NCBI RefSeq assembly: GCF_000379845.1
Contig: NZ_KB903808.1
Span: 62,001-126,000, forward strand
DNA from: Moraxella boevrei DSM 14165
GTDB lineage: Bacteria; Pseudomonadota; Gammaproteobacteria; Pseudomonadales; Moraxellaceae
Length of the DNA stretch: 64,000 nt
Reading direction: 5' to 3'
The notes beneath the pieces are model-generated. The model was not told the DNA's origin. It did no database searches and saw only the letters and a list, made by a program, of their open reading frames with translations. Positions 49,286 through 57,659 of this stretch are shown here, in pieces. Every line of letters begins with the position of its first letter. Positions within the stretch are counted from its first letter, which is position 1. Position numbers and translations under genes: made by a program.

Positions 49286-50050
49286 TCAAGACCGCTTTTT
49301 CCCATTCATCGCATCAATCACCATATTGGTCACGAACGCATCATTGGCATCTTTTTCCGCTTGCCAATCCAACTCATCATTATCAAACACTTGCACATTT
49401 TCAATAAAATCAAGGTGTTGCTCATCTTGACTTACCAACGGTTTGCCAATGCTCGCCGTCATGCTAAATCCTGCAATCAACGGCAATTTTGCCACCAATT
49501 TTCGCACACGCCCACTTGCCACGCTCACAGGTATCATTCGCACGAACTCAAGCAACTCCATATATTGCACTTCGCCTTCAGGGTTAATCTCGTCACTGGC
49601 ATTGCTTTGCAAATTTTCGTCAAATTCATCAATACGTAACGCCCCAACTTTTGCCAAGTCGTTAAACAACGCATTTTCTTCAGGACGCAACGCACTATCC
49701 GTGACACCAAATCCTGTCAAATAGCCGTTTGCCCAATTTCGCAACGCTTGCAGTCGCTCATACAATGGATGCTCATCATCAGGCAACAACGGCGAAAACT
49801 GATAGCTATCTTCATCATCAGTCAATAACGCCACCAAATCTTCGCCTTCTTCGCTCAACAGCTCAAGGGCTTTTGGCTCAAGCTCGGTAAAACTCAGCTC
49901 TGTCAGTAAGGCTTGCCAAATCTCAGGTGTAGGTGCATCGCACACGCTAAGCACGCCTGTCATCAGCCCATGCAACTCACTCACCGACACATCGTGCCAA
50001 CCATGCAATGCTTCATGCCAATCTTGCCAACCTGATAAATAATCGTCCAT
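49286..50050 (-). CDS. UPF0149 (YgfB/YecA-type) family protein
   Basis: 254 residues, longer than E. coli YgfB (about 190). The family signature is the helical LHGLMTGVLSVCDAPTPEIWQALL region near the N-terminus and RNWANGYLTGFGV in the middle. An additional C-terminal 60 residues contain an acidic and hydrophobic mix without a known motif. The function is unknown; in many species it neighbours zapA, as here. Confidence 0.82.
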   Translation of the reverse strand: MDDYLSGWQDWHEALHGWHDVSVSELHGLMTGVLSVCDAPTPEIWQALLTELSFTELEPKALELLSEEGEDLVALLTDDEDSYQFSPLLPDDEHPLYERLQALRNWANGYLTGFGVTDSALRPEENALFNDLAKVGALRIDEFDENLQSNASDEINPEGEVQYMELLEFVRMIPVSVASGRVRKLVAKLPLIAGFSMTASIGKPLVSQDEQHLDFIENVQVFDNDELDWQAEKDANDAFVTNMVIDAMNGKKRS

Positions 50051-50224
50051 TTTTTCACCTTTTCAATTTTTATGGAAATTTTAAAAATTTTGCAAAAATT
50101 GCCTTTCTTTTTTAACAATTTTGCAAAAAACACTAGCCATTATAGGGGCTTTTGTGGCATTATTAAAGGGTAAATTTTTACTTTCATTTTTTCACATTAT
50201 CTTAATTTTTTTGAAGACGTTATC

Positions 50225-50629
50225 ATGACCAACCTGCTTTCACAATTAACCGAACTAAAAGGCTACATCGGAAAATTAACCGATAAAAATCAATATCTTA
50301 GCAGTGAATTAGCCCGCATTAAAACCCAGCCAAGCATCAGTAGCGAACAAATGTCAGCTGTACAAACCGAATTGAACAACACCCAACAACGTATTGAAAA
50401 ACTTGAACAGCTCATTGTCAAACACGAACAACAACACGCTGAACTAGAAAACCGTTATCAATCGCTCGCCGACTCGCACAGTATACTAAGCAACGAATAC
50501 GAACAAGCCCAAGCCCAAATTGAAACGCTGACTCAAACCAATCAAAAGCTAATTGAAAAAAATCATGTGGCATCCGAACACACCAAACTCGTGTTAGAAC
50601 GGCTTGCCAAAATTGATAGCGAAAATTAA
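50225..50629 (+). CDS. Coiled-coil protein upstream of zapA
   Basis: 134 residues, almost entirely heptad-patterned helix (for example ELKGYIGKLTDKNQYLSSELARIK and QQRIEKLEQLIVKHEQQHAELENRYQSL). No signal peptide. The position directly before zapA and divergent from the ygfB-like gene is conserved in many gammaproteobacteria. A ZapB-like role in division is a guess based on position and coiled-coil content only. Confidence 0.75.
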   Translation: MTNLLSQLTELKGYIGKLTDKNQYLSSELARIKTQPSISSEQMSAVQTELNNTQQRIEKLEQLIVKHEQQHAELENRYQSLADSHSILSNEYEQAQAQIETLTQTNQKLIEKNHVASEHTKLVLERLAKIDSEN

Positions 50630-50692
50630 TAAAATCAATCAGTTAAAAGATTAACTTAACAATTAATTTTAAAAAAATATTAAGGAATTTTT

Positions 50693-50983
50693 ATGTCAAA
50701 TCAAAGCCAAAAAGTGGATATTTTTATCAATGGACGTAGCTATGGCATCAACTGTCCTGCAGGAGAAGAACCAGCCCTACAACGTGCGTCTAGCTATATC
50801 AATAACTTTATCCAAGAAATCCGCCGTTCTGCCCCACAATTACCACAAGAAGAATTGTTGGTGCTATGTGCGTTAACATTATTTGAAAAAGCAGAAAATC
50901 TGCAAAATGAATTGGACGGTTTTGCCGATGCCAATGGGTTACTAGATGAAATATTAACTGATATTAAAAAGTCTATTCATTAA
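50693..50983 (+). CDS. zapA: Cell division protein ZapA
   Basis: 96 residues. ZapA crosslinks FtsZ filaments at midcell. The N-terminal head VDIFINGRSYGINCPAGEEPALQRASSYI and C-terminal helix ending LTDIKKSIH are typical. An AAGGAAT site precedes the ATG. A 6S RNA is often found after zapA, but only about 20 bases separate it from the next gene here, so none is present at that spot. Confidence 0.9.
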   Translation: MSNQSQKVDIFINGRSYGINCPAGEEPALQRASSYINNFIQEIRRSAPQLPQEELLVLCALTLFEKAENLQNELDGFADANGLLDEILTDIKKSIH

Positions 50984-51002
50984 AACGATTTAATTAAATC
51001 TA

Positions 51003-51227
51003 TCAACGCTGTTTATGGGCATCAATAATCCGAGTTAATTCTTGGTCATTTTGATAAAATTGTTCGCATTCTTTGCAGAGCATTCGGTGCATTCTTAACC
51101 GCCACTGGGTAGATTTTGGCAAAGTCATTTCGTGCGATAAGCTGATATTTTCGGTCGCTTGTTTACAGCTTAACGTAAAACGAGTGGTGATATGGCGTGA
51201 GATTTTTTTTATGGGCATTTCTTTCAT
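51003..51227 (-). CDS. Zinc-binding anti-sigma factor (ZAS-like)
   Basis: 74 residues. The motif HRMLCKEC (His-x3-Cys-x2-Cys), with an upstream Cys in LSCKQATE, is the anti-sigma zinc-binding pattern. There is no membrane segment, so it is likely cytosolic. It lies 31 bases downstream of an ECF sigma factor gene in the same operon and probably holds that sigma factor. A second ATG nine bases downstream (51218) is an alternative start. Confidence 0.78.
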   Translation of the reverse strand: MKEMPIKKISRHITTRFTLSCKQATENISLSHEMTLPKSTQWRLRMHRMLCKECEQFYQNDQELTRIIDAHKQR

Positions 51228-51258
51228 TTATTAATTTTTTTAAAGTAATTGTTTAATT

Positions 51259-51888
51259 TTAAACATCATCGTGGTTAAACCAATGCACCGACAAACAGCG
51301 TTGCAAACGCAATCTAGCACGGTGAATGAGTACATAAAAATTTTGCGTGCTAATGCCGATTTCCTGACAAATTTCAGGGGTGGATAGCTCAATATATTCT
51401 TTCATCAAAAACGCTTGGGCTTGGTCTTCGGGTAAATTTGCCAAACATAATTCCATAATTTGCCAAAAACTGTCCTGCTCAGCGTGCTGTTCTGGATTTT
51501 GCCAACTGTCATCGAACGCCGCAATGCCTGTCGCCGTTTGCCAATGCCCAGTTTCATCAAACAGACGTTGCAAAATATCGTCGTCCAACCTATTATCAGA
51601 ACTTTCATCTATGTTTAGGTTAGTTAAACTCACATATTTTTGTTTTTGGCGAATGTGGTCGGCGATTTTATTTTTTAAAATGGCAAAAACCCACGTTTTA
51701 AAGGCGGAATTACCCTTAAAATGTGTGGCGTATTTATAGGCATTTTCAAAAGTTTCTTGCACCACATCAAAGGCTTCATCACTATCGCCGAGCTGATTTT
51801 TGGCAAAATTTAATAATTGTGCATAAGTTTGTTGGATAAATTCATCGTTTAAATACGAATTTTTTGCAAACGGGGGTGTTTTCATCAT
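51259..51888 (-). CDS. ECF-type RNA polymerase sigma factor
   Basis: 209 residues. Region 2 has LGDSDEAFDVVQETFENAYKYA and FKTWVFAILKNKIADHIRQK. Region 4 has LPEDQAQAFLMKEYIELSTPEICQEIGISTQNFYVLIHRARLRLQRCL. It is followed by the anti-sigma gene and preceded by a DUF2063 gene, four bases away. Placing the regulator at the end of a bufferin-type operon suggests it controls that operon in response to metal. Confidence 0.92.
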   Translation of the reverse strand: MMKTPPFAKNSYLNDEFIQQTYAQLLNFAKNQLGDSDEAFDVVQETFENAYKYATHFKGNSAFKTWVFAILKNKIADHIRQKQKYVSLTNLNIDESSDNRLDDDILQRLFDETGHWQTATGIAAFDDSWQNPEQHAEQDSFWQIMELCLANLPEDQAQAFLMKEYIELSTPEICQEIGISTQNFYVLIHRARLRLQRCLSVHWFNHDDV

Positions 51889-51891
51889 AAG

Positions 51892-52701
51892 CTAAACAGC
51901 CTCAGTGGTGCAAAAAATATGATGTTGGCTAAACTGGTTGACCCATTGTTCAAATTCATCAAGCGACAATGTTGGCAATTCATACGCCTCGGCAAAGGCA
52001 GTGAGTAAAGCATTGGGGTCTTCAAAGGTATGATGATTTGCTAATGTTGCTTGCAAAAAATCCAACAACAAATACGTCAAACTATTGGTCTGCATGAACT
52101 TTACCGCCGTTTCTTGACGATATACCAATAAAAAAGTCGCGGTAGCGTCAGGCACTCTATCAGCACTGATGTTATGAACTGCCCAATCATAATGCAATAC
52201 TTGCAACGTTGGATTAAGATATAACGTTGGCAACACCCGACAAAAGGGCTCATCTGGCAACATTTCTACCAATAACTCAATCCATTCATAATGAGCAAGC
52301 TCACCCAAAAATGGCGGTATATCAAGTTTATCAAAAGCAGTTTCTGCCAAAAATGCACAAAATTGCTGATTAATTTCAACAAAATAGGGACTTTTTAGAT
52401 GATTTGATGCTATAAATAACTGGATTAAGGTTTGCCAAAGCCTACTGTCCACCATTGTTTGACACACAGGAAAACACTGATTGATAAAACTTGATACATT
52501 GTTATACACCAGCGATCGATATAATTTACCAATGCGGGGCGACAAATCATCAAGTAAAGGCTGATCGGCTGTATCAGCTAATACTACAGACTCGTTATAG
52601 AAGCGTTGCTGACGTAAAAAGGTCGCAAATGCCTGCTGATGAGCCACAAACAGCTTATTAAGCGGTCTAGATAGCCTAGGAGCGGTAGGATAATTGGTCA
52701 T
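51892..52701 (-). CDS. DUF2063 (BufC/MbnC-like) partner protein
   Basis: 269 residues from ATG 52701, which overlaps the upstream stop codon by four bases (ATGA). The N-terminal helical part (LFVAHQQAFATFLRQ... RIGKLYRSLVYNNVSSFINQCFPV) matches DUF2063. Such proteins bind the peptide substrate and present it to the DUF692 (MNIO) enzyme. Adjacent and coupled to that enzyme here. It has no signal peptide, so the reaction is cytoplasmic. Confidence 0.85.
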   Translation of the reverse strand: MTNYPTAPRLSRPLNKLFVAHQQAFATFLRQQRFYNESVVLADTADQPLLDDLSPRIGKLYRSLVYNNVSSFINQCFPVCQTMVDSRLWQTLIQLFIASNHLKSPYFVEINQQFCAFLAETAFDKLDIPPFLGELAHYEWIELLVEMLPDEPFCRVLPTLYLNPTLQVLHYDWAVHNISADRVPDATATFLLVYRQETAVKFMQTNSLTYLLLDFLQATLANHHTFEDPNALLTAFAEAYELPTLSLDEFEQWVNQFSQHHIFCTTEAV

Positions 52702-53597
52702 GAGGCACTTTGCTCGCAAAATCCGTGTTGTTTTTGATGGATAATCTTCACTTCGTCTAATAGGTCTGTTAAAGGCGGAAAGTTAAAATCACGTTCCAAA
52801 CAAGTTGGTAGCAGACAAGGATTTTTTTGCGTTTTTTGATAAATGAGTGCATAAGCATGGTCAAGCAATCCCCATACAGGGTCTATTACCGCATTGCCAT
52901 GGGTATCAATCAATAAATCATTATCCTGATAATGCCCAGCAATGTGTAGATAGCAAGTACGTTCCAGAGGCAAACTTTGTAAATAATTCTTAGCATCAAA
53001 GCCAAAGTTTTGACTGTTGACATAAATATTATTGACGTCTAAATGCAACAAACAGTCAGCTTCTTGCACAATGCAAGTGATAAATTCGCTATCGGATAGC
53101 GTGCTTATCTTGGGTTGGTAATAATAAGACGCATTTTCAATGGCAATTTGTCGTCCTAGAATATCTTGAATTTGTTTAATACGAGAGGCTACCCACATGA
53201 CGGCTTCATCAGTACAAGCAACTGGAAATAAATCATATAAATGACCTTGCGTATCAGAACACCATGCCAAATGCTCAGTGAACAAAGCAATATTGTGATA
53301 GTCTAAAAATTTAGCAATATTTTTAACAAAAGGTACATTTAATTCACCACTTCCACCAATGGATAAAGATAGCCCGTGGCAACTAAAATTAAACCGCTCG
53401 GTAAACTCTTTGAGCATGGCATTGAACCGTCCACCCATCAACCCCTGTGAGGTCATCCAATTTTCTGGTGACACCTCAAAAAAGTCAACGTCTGACAAGT
53501 CAGCCTGCCTTAGCTCATGAATAAGCTCACGACGAAAACCGAGACCTGCACCATGCAGAGCTTGGGCTGTTTGATGAGATGCAGTATGACGTGTCAT
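52698..53597 (-). CDS. DUF692 multinuclear iron oxidative enzyme (MNIO, BufB/MbnB-like)
   Basis: 299 residues. Family metal-ligand motifs are visible in order: FSCHGLSLSIGG, FTEHLAWC, IENASYYY, HLDVNNIYVNSQN, LHIAGHY and CLERDFN. These enzymes use a two- or three-iron centre to modify cysteines of ribosomal peptides. The upstream small Cys-rich lipoprotein gene is the likely substrate. It overlaps both neighbouring genes by four bases (ATGA), so the operon is tightly coupled. Confidence 0.9.
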   Translation of the reverse strand: MTRHTASHQTAQALHGAGLGFRRELIHELRQADLSDVDFFEVSPENWMTSQGLMGGRFNAMLKEFTERFNFSCHGLSLSIGGSGELNVPFVKNIAKFLDYHNIALFTEHLAWCSDTQGHLYDLFPVACTDEAVMWVASRIKQIQDILGRQIAIENASYYYQPKISTLSDSEFITCIVQEADCLLHLDVNNIYVNSQNFGFDAKNYLQSLPLERTCYLHIAGHYQDNDLLIDTHGNAVIDPVWGLLDHAYALIYQKTQKNPCLLPTCLERDFNFPPLTDLLDEVKIIHQKQHGFCEQSAS

Positions 53598-53791
53598 TTT
53601 TCAACAGATTTTATACGACAAGTGCTAATTCCCAAAAGACGATAAATGGGGCAAAAATTGATGAGAGCCGTACCTAGTGGAATTAACCCAATCAGCCCCC
53701 ACCAAGATTTTAGCGAAACACCGATACCAATAATCACTAAGCCCAATACAATCCGAACAATACGGTCAGCCTTGCCAACATTTATTTTCAT
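53594..53791 (-). CDS. DUF2892-like small inner-membrane protein
   Basis: 65 residues beginning MKINVGKADRIVRIVLGLVIIG, with two hydrophobic segments and a C-terminal CPIYRLLGISTC motif. This is the YgaP/DUF2892 membrane hairpin with a metal-thiol-like CxxxxxxxxxC. It sits between the peptide precursor and the DUF692 gene and overlaps the latter by four bases. A role in the same copper-related pathway is inferred from position. Confidence 0.78.
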   Translation of the reverse strand: MKINVGKADRIVRIVLGLVIIGIGVSLKSWWGLIGLIPLGTALINFCPIYRLLGISTCRIKSVEK

Positions 53792-53818
53792 GTTATTATC
53801 CTTTTAGCTGATGTACAG

Positions 53819-54130
53819 TTATTGAGCAGCACCGCAACCTGCGTTTGCCTGCTTATGACTAGCTCCACAACTGGCTGTATTGTCTTTAGCACCACACATA
53901 CCCTCTGAGCATTTGGCCTCTGGAGCTTTTGTCATATTGGCATTAGATGATTGGTGATCTACGTTGGTTGGTACTGAGCTTTGGTTATTCTGATAGCCTT
54001 GCTCCATCGGTTGTGCTCCTAATTGGCTTTCAGCACAACCAACTACCCCTACGCTAAGCAATGAAGTTAATGCCAGTTGCTTAGCAAGGTGCTTTTTAGT
54101 TGATGAAGAATGAATTTTTTTAGCTTGCAT
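53819..54130 (-). CDS. Bufferin-like Cys-rich precursor with lipobox
   Basis: 103 residues. A basic N-terminus and hydrophobic core end in a predicted lipobox (GVVGC, Cys at about 32). The rest is Gln/Asn/Ser-rich and carries four or five Cys in KCSEGMCGAKD and CGASHKQANAGCG. EG-x-CG motifs are typical of precursors acted on by MNIO enzymes, which thiolate the Cys to bind copper. It leads the operon with DUF2892, DUF692 and DUF2063 genes. The lipobox is unusual and implies a lipid-anchored product, if used. Confidence 0.75.
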   Translation of the reverse strand: MQAKKIHSSSTKKHLAKQLALTSLLSVGVVGCAESQLGAQPMEQGYQNNQSSVPTNVDHQSSNANMTKAPEAKCSEGMCGAKDNTASCGASHKQANAGCGAAQ

Positions 54131-54211
54131 ATTGTACTCCGATTAAAAATATAAATGGTTTAGTTTAGACGGTTGTTGGGGTGGATTTCTTACAATTTTT
54201 TTAAATTTTTT

Positions 54212-55267
54212 TTAAACCCAACCACGATTATGCAAAATCCGCTTAATTTGGGCATAAATCACAGGAGCAGACACCAAACCTGCTAAACCAAAAGTCGCTT
54301 CTAATACCAACATAAATAGCAACAATTCCCAAGCCGTAGCACGGATTTTTGTGCCAATAATTTGGGCGTTCAAAAAATATTCTAACTTGTGAATTCCGAC
54401 CAACCATGTAAGCGACAACACACTAACCATCAGCCCATGGGTCAAACTTAAGGTAACAATCACCACATTAGAAAACAAATTACCAACCACAGGTACAAGC
54501 CCTGCCAAAAATGTAATCAGCACCACCGTCCACGGCATCGGTAACGGATGTCCAATCATCGGCAAAATCCCAAGCAAATACACCGATGTCAAAATCGTGT
54601 TAATCGTAGAGATTTTGACTTGAGCAAAAAACACATCGCTAAAACCTGTAATCAACTCATCAAAACGTTGTCGCATATAATGCACAAATGGCTTGGCGGT
54701 GAGTGGCAAGCTTGGTGGTACTTGCAGTGCCATAATCGCCCCAATCGCAATCCCTACTATCAAATACCCCACGCCACGCAAGGTATGTACGCCAAGGGTT
54801 TGCAGTTGTGGGGCGTGTTCCTTGGCGGATTTTAGCAACATTTCTTTAAATTCATAATCCGAAATCGGCAAATATTGCGAAATCGAAAACGGCAACAACG
54901 TATGCAACTGCTCAATAATCGACATCAACTGCTCAAACAAGCGATTTAGCACAGCTACATTCGCCTTTGCCACCACCCAATCGCCAAACAAATACGTCAC
55001 TAGCGAAATCAATGCCACGATAATCGCAATTGCCAACATTTCCGCACGGCTATTGGTGTGAAACTTTCCTAAAAAAGTCGGCATTTGTTTGCTTTGGCGA
55101 ATACTATTGGCAATCGCCCTTGTGAACGTATAGGTTATCAAGCCTGCAAATAACACCAAAGTCAAATGCAACAACAACACAGGCAACCACACCAAAATCA
55201 CAGGGCTAATGGCAAGTAAAAAAGTTTTTAGGTCGGGCAAAAAAGCAGACGGCTCACGGTCAGTCAT
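54212..55267 (-). CDS. AI-2E family (PerM/YdiK-like) transporter
   Basis: 351 residues with about seven or eight membrane segments. It shows the family's central amphipathic part (TLGVHTLRGVGYLIVGIAIGAIMALQ) and the TINTILTSVYLLGILPMIGHPLPMPW segment. Members export or exchange small molecules, including AI-2 in some species, but the substrate here is not known. It is upstream of the copper-peptide operon on the same strand, yet about 80 bases separate them. Confidence 0.85.
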   Translation of the reverse strand: MTDREPSAFLPDLKTFLLAISPVILVWLPVLLLHLTLVLFAGLITYTFTRAIANSIRQSKQMPTFLGKFHTNSRAEMLAIAIIVALISLVTYLFGDWVVAKANVAVLNRLFEQLMSIIEQLHTLLPFSISQYLPISDYEFKEMLLKSAKEHAPQLQTLGVHTLRGVGYLIVGIAIGAIMALQVPPSLPLTAKPFVHYMRQRFDELITGFSDVFFAQVKISTINTILTSVYLLGILPMIGHPLPMPWTVVLITFLAGLVPVVGNLFSNVVIVTLSLTHGLMVSVLSLTWLVGIHKLEYFLNAQIIGTKIRATAWELLLFMLVLEATFGLAGLVSAPVIYAQIKRILHNRGWV

Positions 55268-55417
55268 CAGTTACAACACTTCTTGAAAAATAAATTTAAA
55301 CCAAAATTTTAACGCTTATTTTTGACATAATAGAACCGTTATTTTAGCACATATTTAGAATACAACGGATAAAACATTGGATAAATTTAAACAAAACTTC
55401 TACGTTTTACAGCCAAT

Positions 55418-55454
55418 AAAAAACCCAACTTTACCGAGAGAAAATTGGGTTTTT
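55418..55454 (-). terminator. Terminator downstream of the OmpA-like lipoprotein gene
   Basis: AAAAACCCAA (55418-55427) pairs with TTGGGTTTTT (55445-55454) around a 17-base loop and is followed by T on the minus strand. It lies 55 bases beyond the stop codon. Confidence 0.65.
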
Positions 55455-55508
55455 GTAAAAATTTTAAGGTTATTTTCCAACTGAATGTCGTAAAATATCG
55501 ATTAAAAA

Positions 55509-56159
55509 TTAGTTAACACTTTGTGGTGCAAGAATAGTCATTTCTACACGGCGGTTTGCTTCATAAGAATTACCAAACTGAGTGGTTGCACCATGACCTT
55601 GTGCACGCACACGGCTCGGAGCAACGCCTTGGTTCACCAAGTAATTTGCCACGGCATTCGCACGATTTTGTGACAGGTTAAGGTTAAAGTTTGGATTGCC
55701 TTCAACAGATGCGTAACCATTTACCACGACTGATGATTGATTGTATTGGTTTAATGTGGTTGCAACTTGTGCCAACGTATTGTAAAAACCAGGTTTAATC
55801 ACTGATTGAGCCACGTCAAAGGTAATTGCTTCAGGGATAGCAAGGTTAATATTATTGGTTACAGGGTCACGGGTTACTTCAATGCCAGTACCTGCGGTTT
55901 GTTGGCGAAGTTTGGCTTCTTGTTGTTGCATATAATAGCCAACCCCTGCACCCAACGCTGCACCGATTGCTGCATCACGACCTGTTTTTTCGCCACCAGT
56001 CGCTTTAGAAATCGCCGCACCACCCAATGCACCACCGATTGCCCCTAGCACGGCTTTGTTATTAGCGATGTTACCCATACTGCCATCCGTGGTTGCACAA
56101 CCAGTCATCAATGCACTTGAAGTCAACGCCACAGCGAGTAATTTTGTGTTCATTTTCAT
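55509..56159 (-). CDS. OmpA-like lipoprotein with glycine-zipper region
   Basis: 216 residues. The signal peptide ends in a lipobox (LMTGC). A Gly/Ala-rich zipper follows (AIGGALGGAAISKATGGEKTGRDAAIGAALGAGVGYYMQ). The C-terminal OmpA domain (about 115-213) includes VNGYASVEGNPNFNLNLSQNRANAVANYLV and YEANRRVEM. It likely anchors the outer membrane to peptidoglycan. The gene is preceded by three tandem 36-bp repeats, which could affect its expression. Confidence 0.92.
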   Translation of the reverse strand: MKMNTKLLAVALTSSALMTGCATTDGSMGNIANNKAVLGAIGGALGGAAISKATGGEKTGRDAAIGAALGAGVGYYMQQQEAKLRQQTAGTGIEVTRDPVTNNINLAIPEAITFDVAQSVIKPGFYNTLAQVATTLNQYNQSSVVVNGYASVEGNPNFNLNLSQNRANAVANYLVNQGVAPSRVRAQGHGATTQFGNSYEANRRVEMTILAPQSVN

Positions 56160-56559
56160 GATTTTTTCCTTATACTTATAAAAGTTGGCAAGCCAACGTA
56201 AATGTTGTTTAAATATAAAGTTGGCAAGCCAACGTAAATGTTGTTTAAATATAAAGTTGGCAAGCCAACGTAAATGTTGTTTAAATATTTTGTTTGTTCG
56301 GAATTTAACACAGTTGTATTTTTCAAGTTTTAAAGTGAAAAATCAAATCTGTTGAATTTGATAAGTGTATTATGCCGAAAAATTTTGTTAACTGTGTAAT
56401 AAATTGTGATAAGTTATGTAGGCTTTAGTAAAATCGTTACAAAATATTTTTAATAAAATGTATTTTTTTGTGAATAAAGATTGTTTAAACTATAGTATTT
56501 TTTAAAAACAGATTTCAAACGCTAAATTTTGTTAATTTTTCGCTAATTTTGAGTTTTCT
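56160..56559. other. Intergenic region between divergent genes, with 36-bp repeats
   Basis: 400 bases separate the OmpA-like lipoprotein from the divergent membrane-protein gene. The left part holds three tandem repeats (56181-56288). The rest, up to about 56540, is very AT-rich and includes TAGTATTTTTTAAA-like stretches but no hexamer pair that I would defend. No RNA gene was recognised. Confidence 0.5.
56181..56288. repeat. Three perfect tandem 36-bp repeats with internal palindrome
   Basis: Copies start at 56181, 56217 and 56253 and are identical over 36 bases. Each contains GTTGGC-AA-GCCAAC, a six-base inverted repeat. They lie in the leader of the OmpA-like lipoprotein gene, 22 bases upstream of its ATG. 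They could be protein-binding sites or a phase-variable spacing element whose copy number changes by slippage. Confidence 0.85.
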
Positions 56560-57585
56560 ATGCCAAACACGTCCCTACCCCGAACCGTTCGCACACGTCC
56601 GCAGTTGATGTACGATATTTTTATGATGTTGGTTATCAGTATTGATTTGTTACTGTTAACGATTGATGGTTTGCTGATGAGTGGGTTGATGGTTCAGCTT
56701 GGTGAATGGGTTGGATTTGGCGGTTGGCTTAGCCATTATCACAACGATATTCATCCGCTGTTAAAATTGGTTGGCGGGCTATTTACCCTATTTTTGGTGG
56801 CAGAATTGTTGGTGCGTTGGGGGATTGCGATTTGGCAAAAAACGCATTATCGCTGGTTCTTTTTTCCATTTGTGCATTGGTACGAAGTGTTGGGCTGTTT
56901 TCCGCAGTTGCGTGCGTTGCGGTTGTTGCGTGTTGTGGTGATTGGTTATCGCCTGTATCAACTCGGTTATCAAGTTTTACCAAAAAGTTGGTTAAAAACT
57001 GGCAAATTTTATTATCATGTGGTGTTAGAAGAGATTTCTGACCGTGTGATTTTAATGGCAATTGACAACATTCGTATGGAACTTGCCAATACCAATGGAT
57101 ATTTGGTGCAAAACATCATTGACAAACACCGTGATGAGATTGAAACGGTAGTTGTTGAGTTGTTACAACAAGAAGTCACGCCACTCATTCAATCCACCAA
57201 TAATCAACCGCCAAGTTTTGCCAAACCGCTTGCCGACCAAGTGAGCCTTGCGGTAGAACACGCCTTTTTGCAAACACCTGATTTGCACCGTGTGTTACGC
57301 ATGATACCGATTGCAGGCGGAATGATTGAAGACCAACTTGTCAATATTAGCCAAAAAGTTGCCCAAAATATCACACTAAACGCCACGCAACAGTTAACAC
57401 AAGTTGACAGTTTAAATCAAATTTACCGAGAAATTGCCAAAGGCATTGCCCAAGTTGATACCACCAGTCCGACCCTCGAAAACTTGGTGAGTTCGGTTAT
57501 CAACGAAAGTCTGACCGCCGTTGCCGAACAAATCAAAGTACAACAATGGAAAAACCACGCCAATTCGCCTGACTTGGTGTATTAA
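56560..57585 (+). CDS. Membrane protein of unknown function with ion-channel-like N-terminus
   Basis: 341 residues. Three or four hydrophobic segments occupy the first 130 residues, including a charged QLRALRLLRVVVIGYRLYQ stretch that resembles a voltage-sensor S4-like helix. The remaining 200 residues are soluble and mostly helical. No confident family assignment was possible. It is upstream of minC on the same strand (74-base gap), so it may be co-transcribed, but it is not a known Min component. Confidence 0.65.
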   Translation: MPNTSLPRTVRTRPQLMYDIFMMLVISIDLLLLTIDGLLMSGLMVQLGEWVGFGGWLSHYHNDIHPLLKLVGGLFTLFLVAELLVRWGIAIWQKTHYRWFFFPFVHWYEVLGCFPQLRALRLLRVVVIGYRLYQLGYQVLPKSWLKTGKFYYHVVLEEISDRVILMAIDNIRMELANTNGYLVQNIIDKHRDEIETVVVELLQQEVTPLIQSTNNQPPSFAKPLADQVSLAVEHAFLQTPDLHRVLRMIPIAGGMIEDQLVNISQKVAQNITLNATQQLTQVDSLNQIYREIAKGIAQVDTTSPTLENLVSSVINESLTAVAEQIKVQQWKNHANSPDLVY

Positions 57586-57659
57586 CTGATTGTAGTTTTG
57601 GCAAAACCTTGTTAACATAAACCTTTTATTGATGATTTTTATCCGCAAAGAAGATTGAC

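Noticed and set aside
50984-51002. 6S RNA gene expected after zapA
   Set aside because: Only about 20 bases separate zapA from the anti-sigma gene stop, so there is no room for it.
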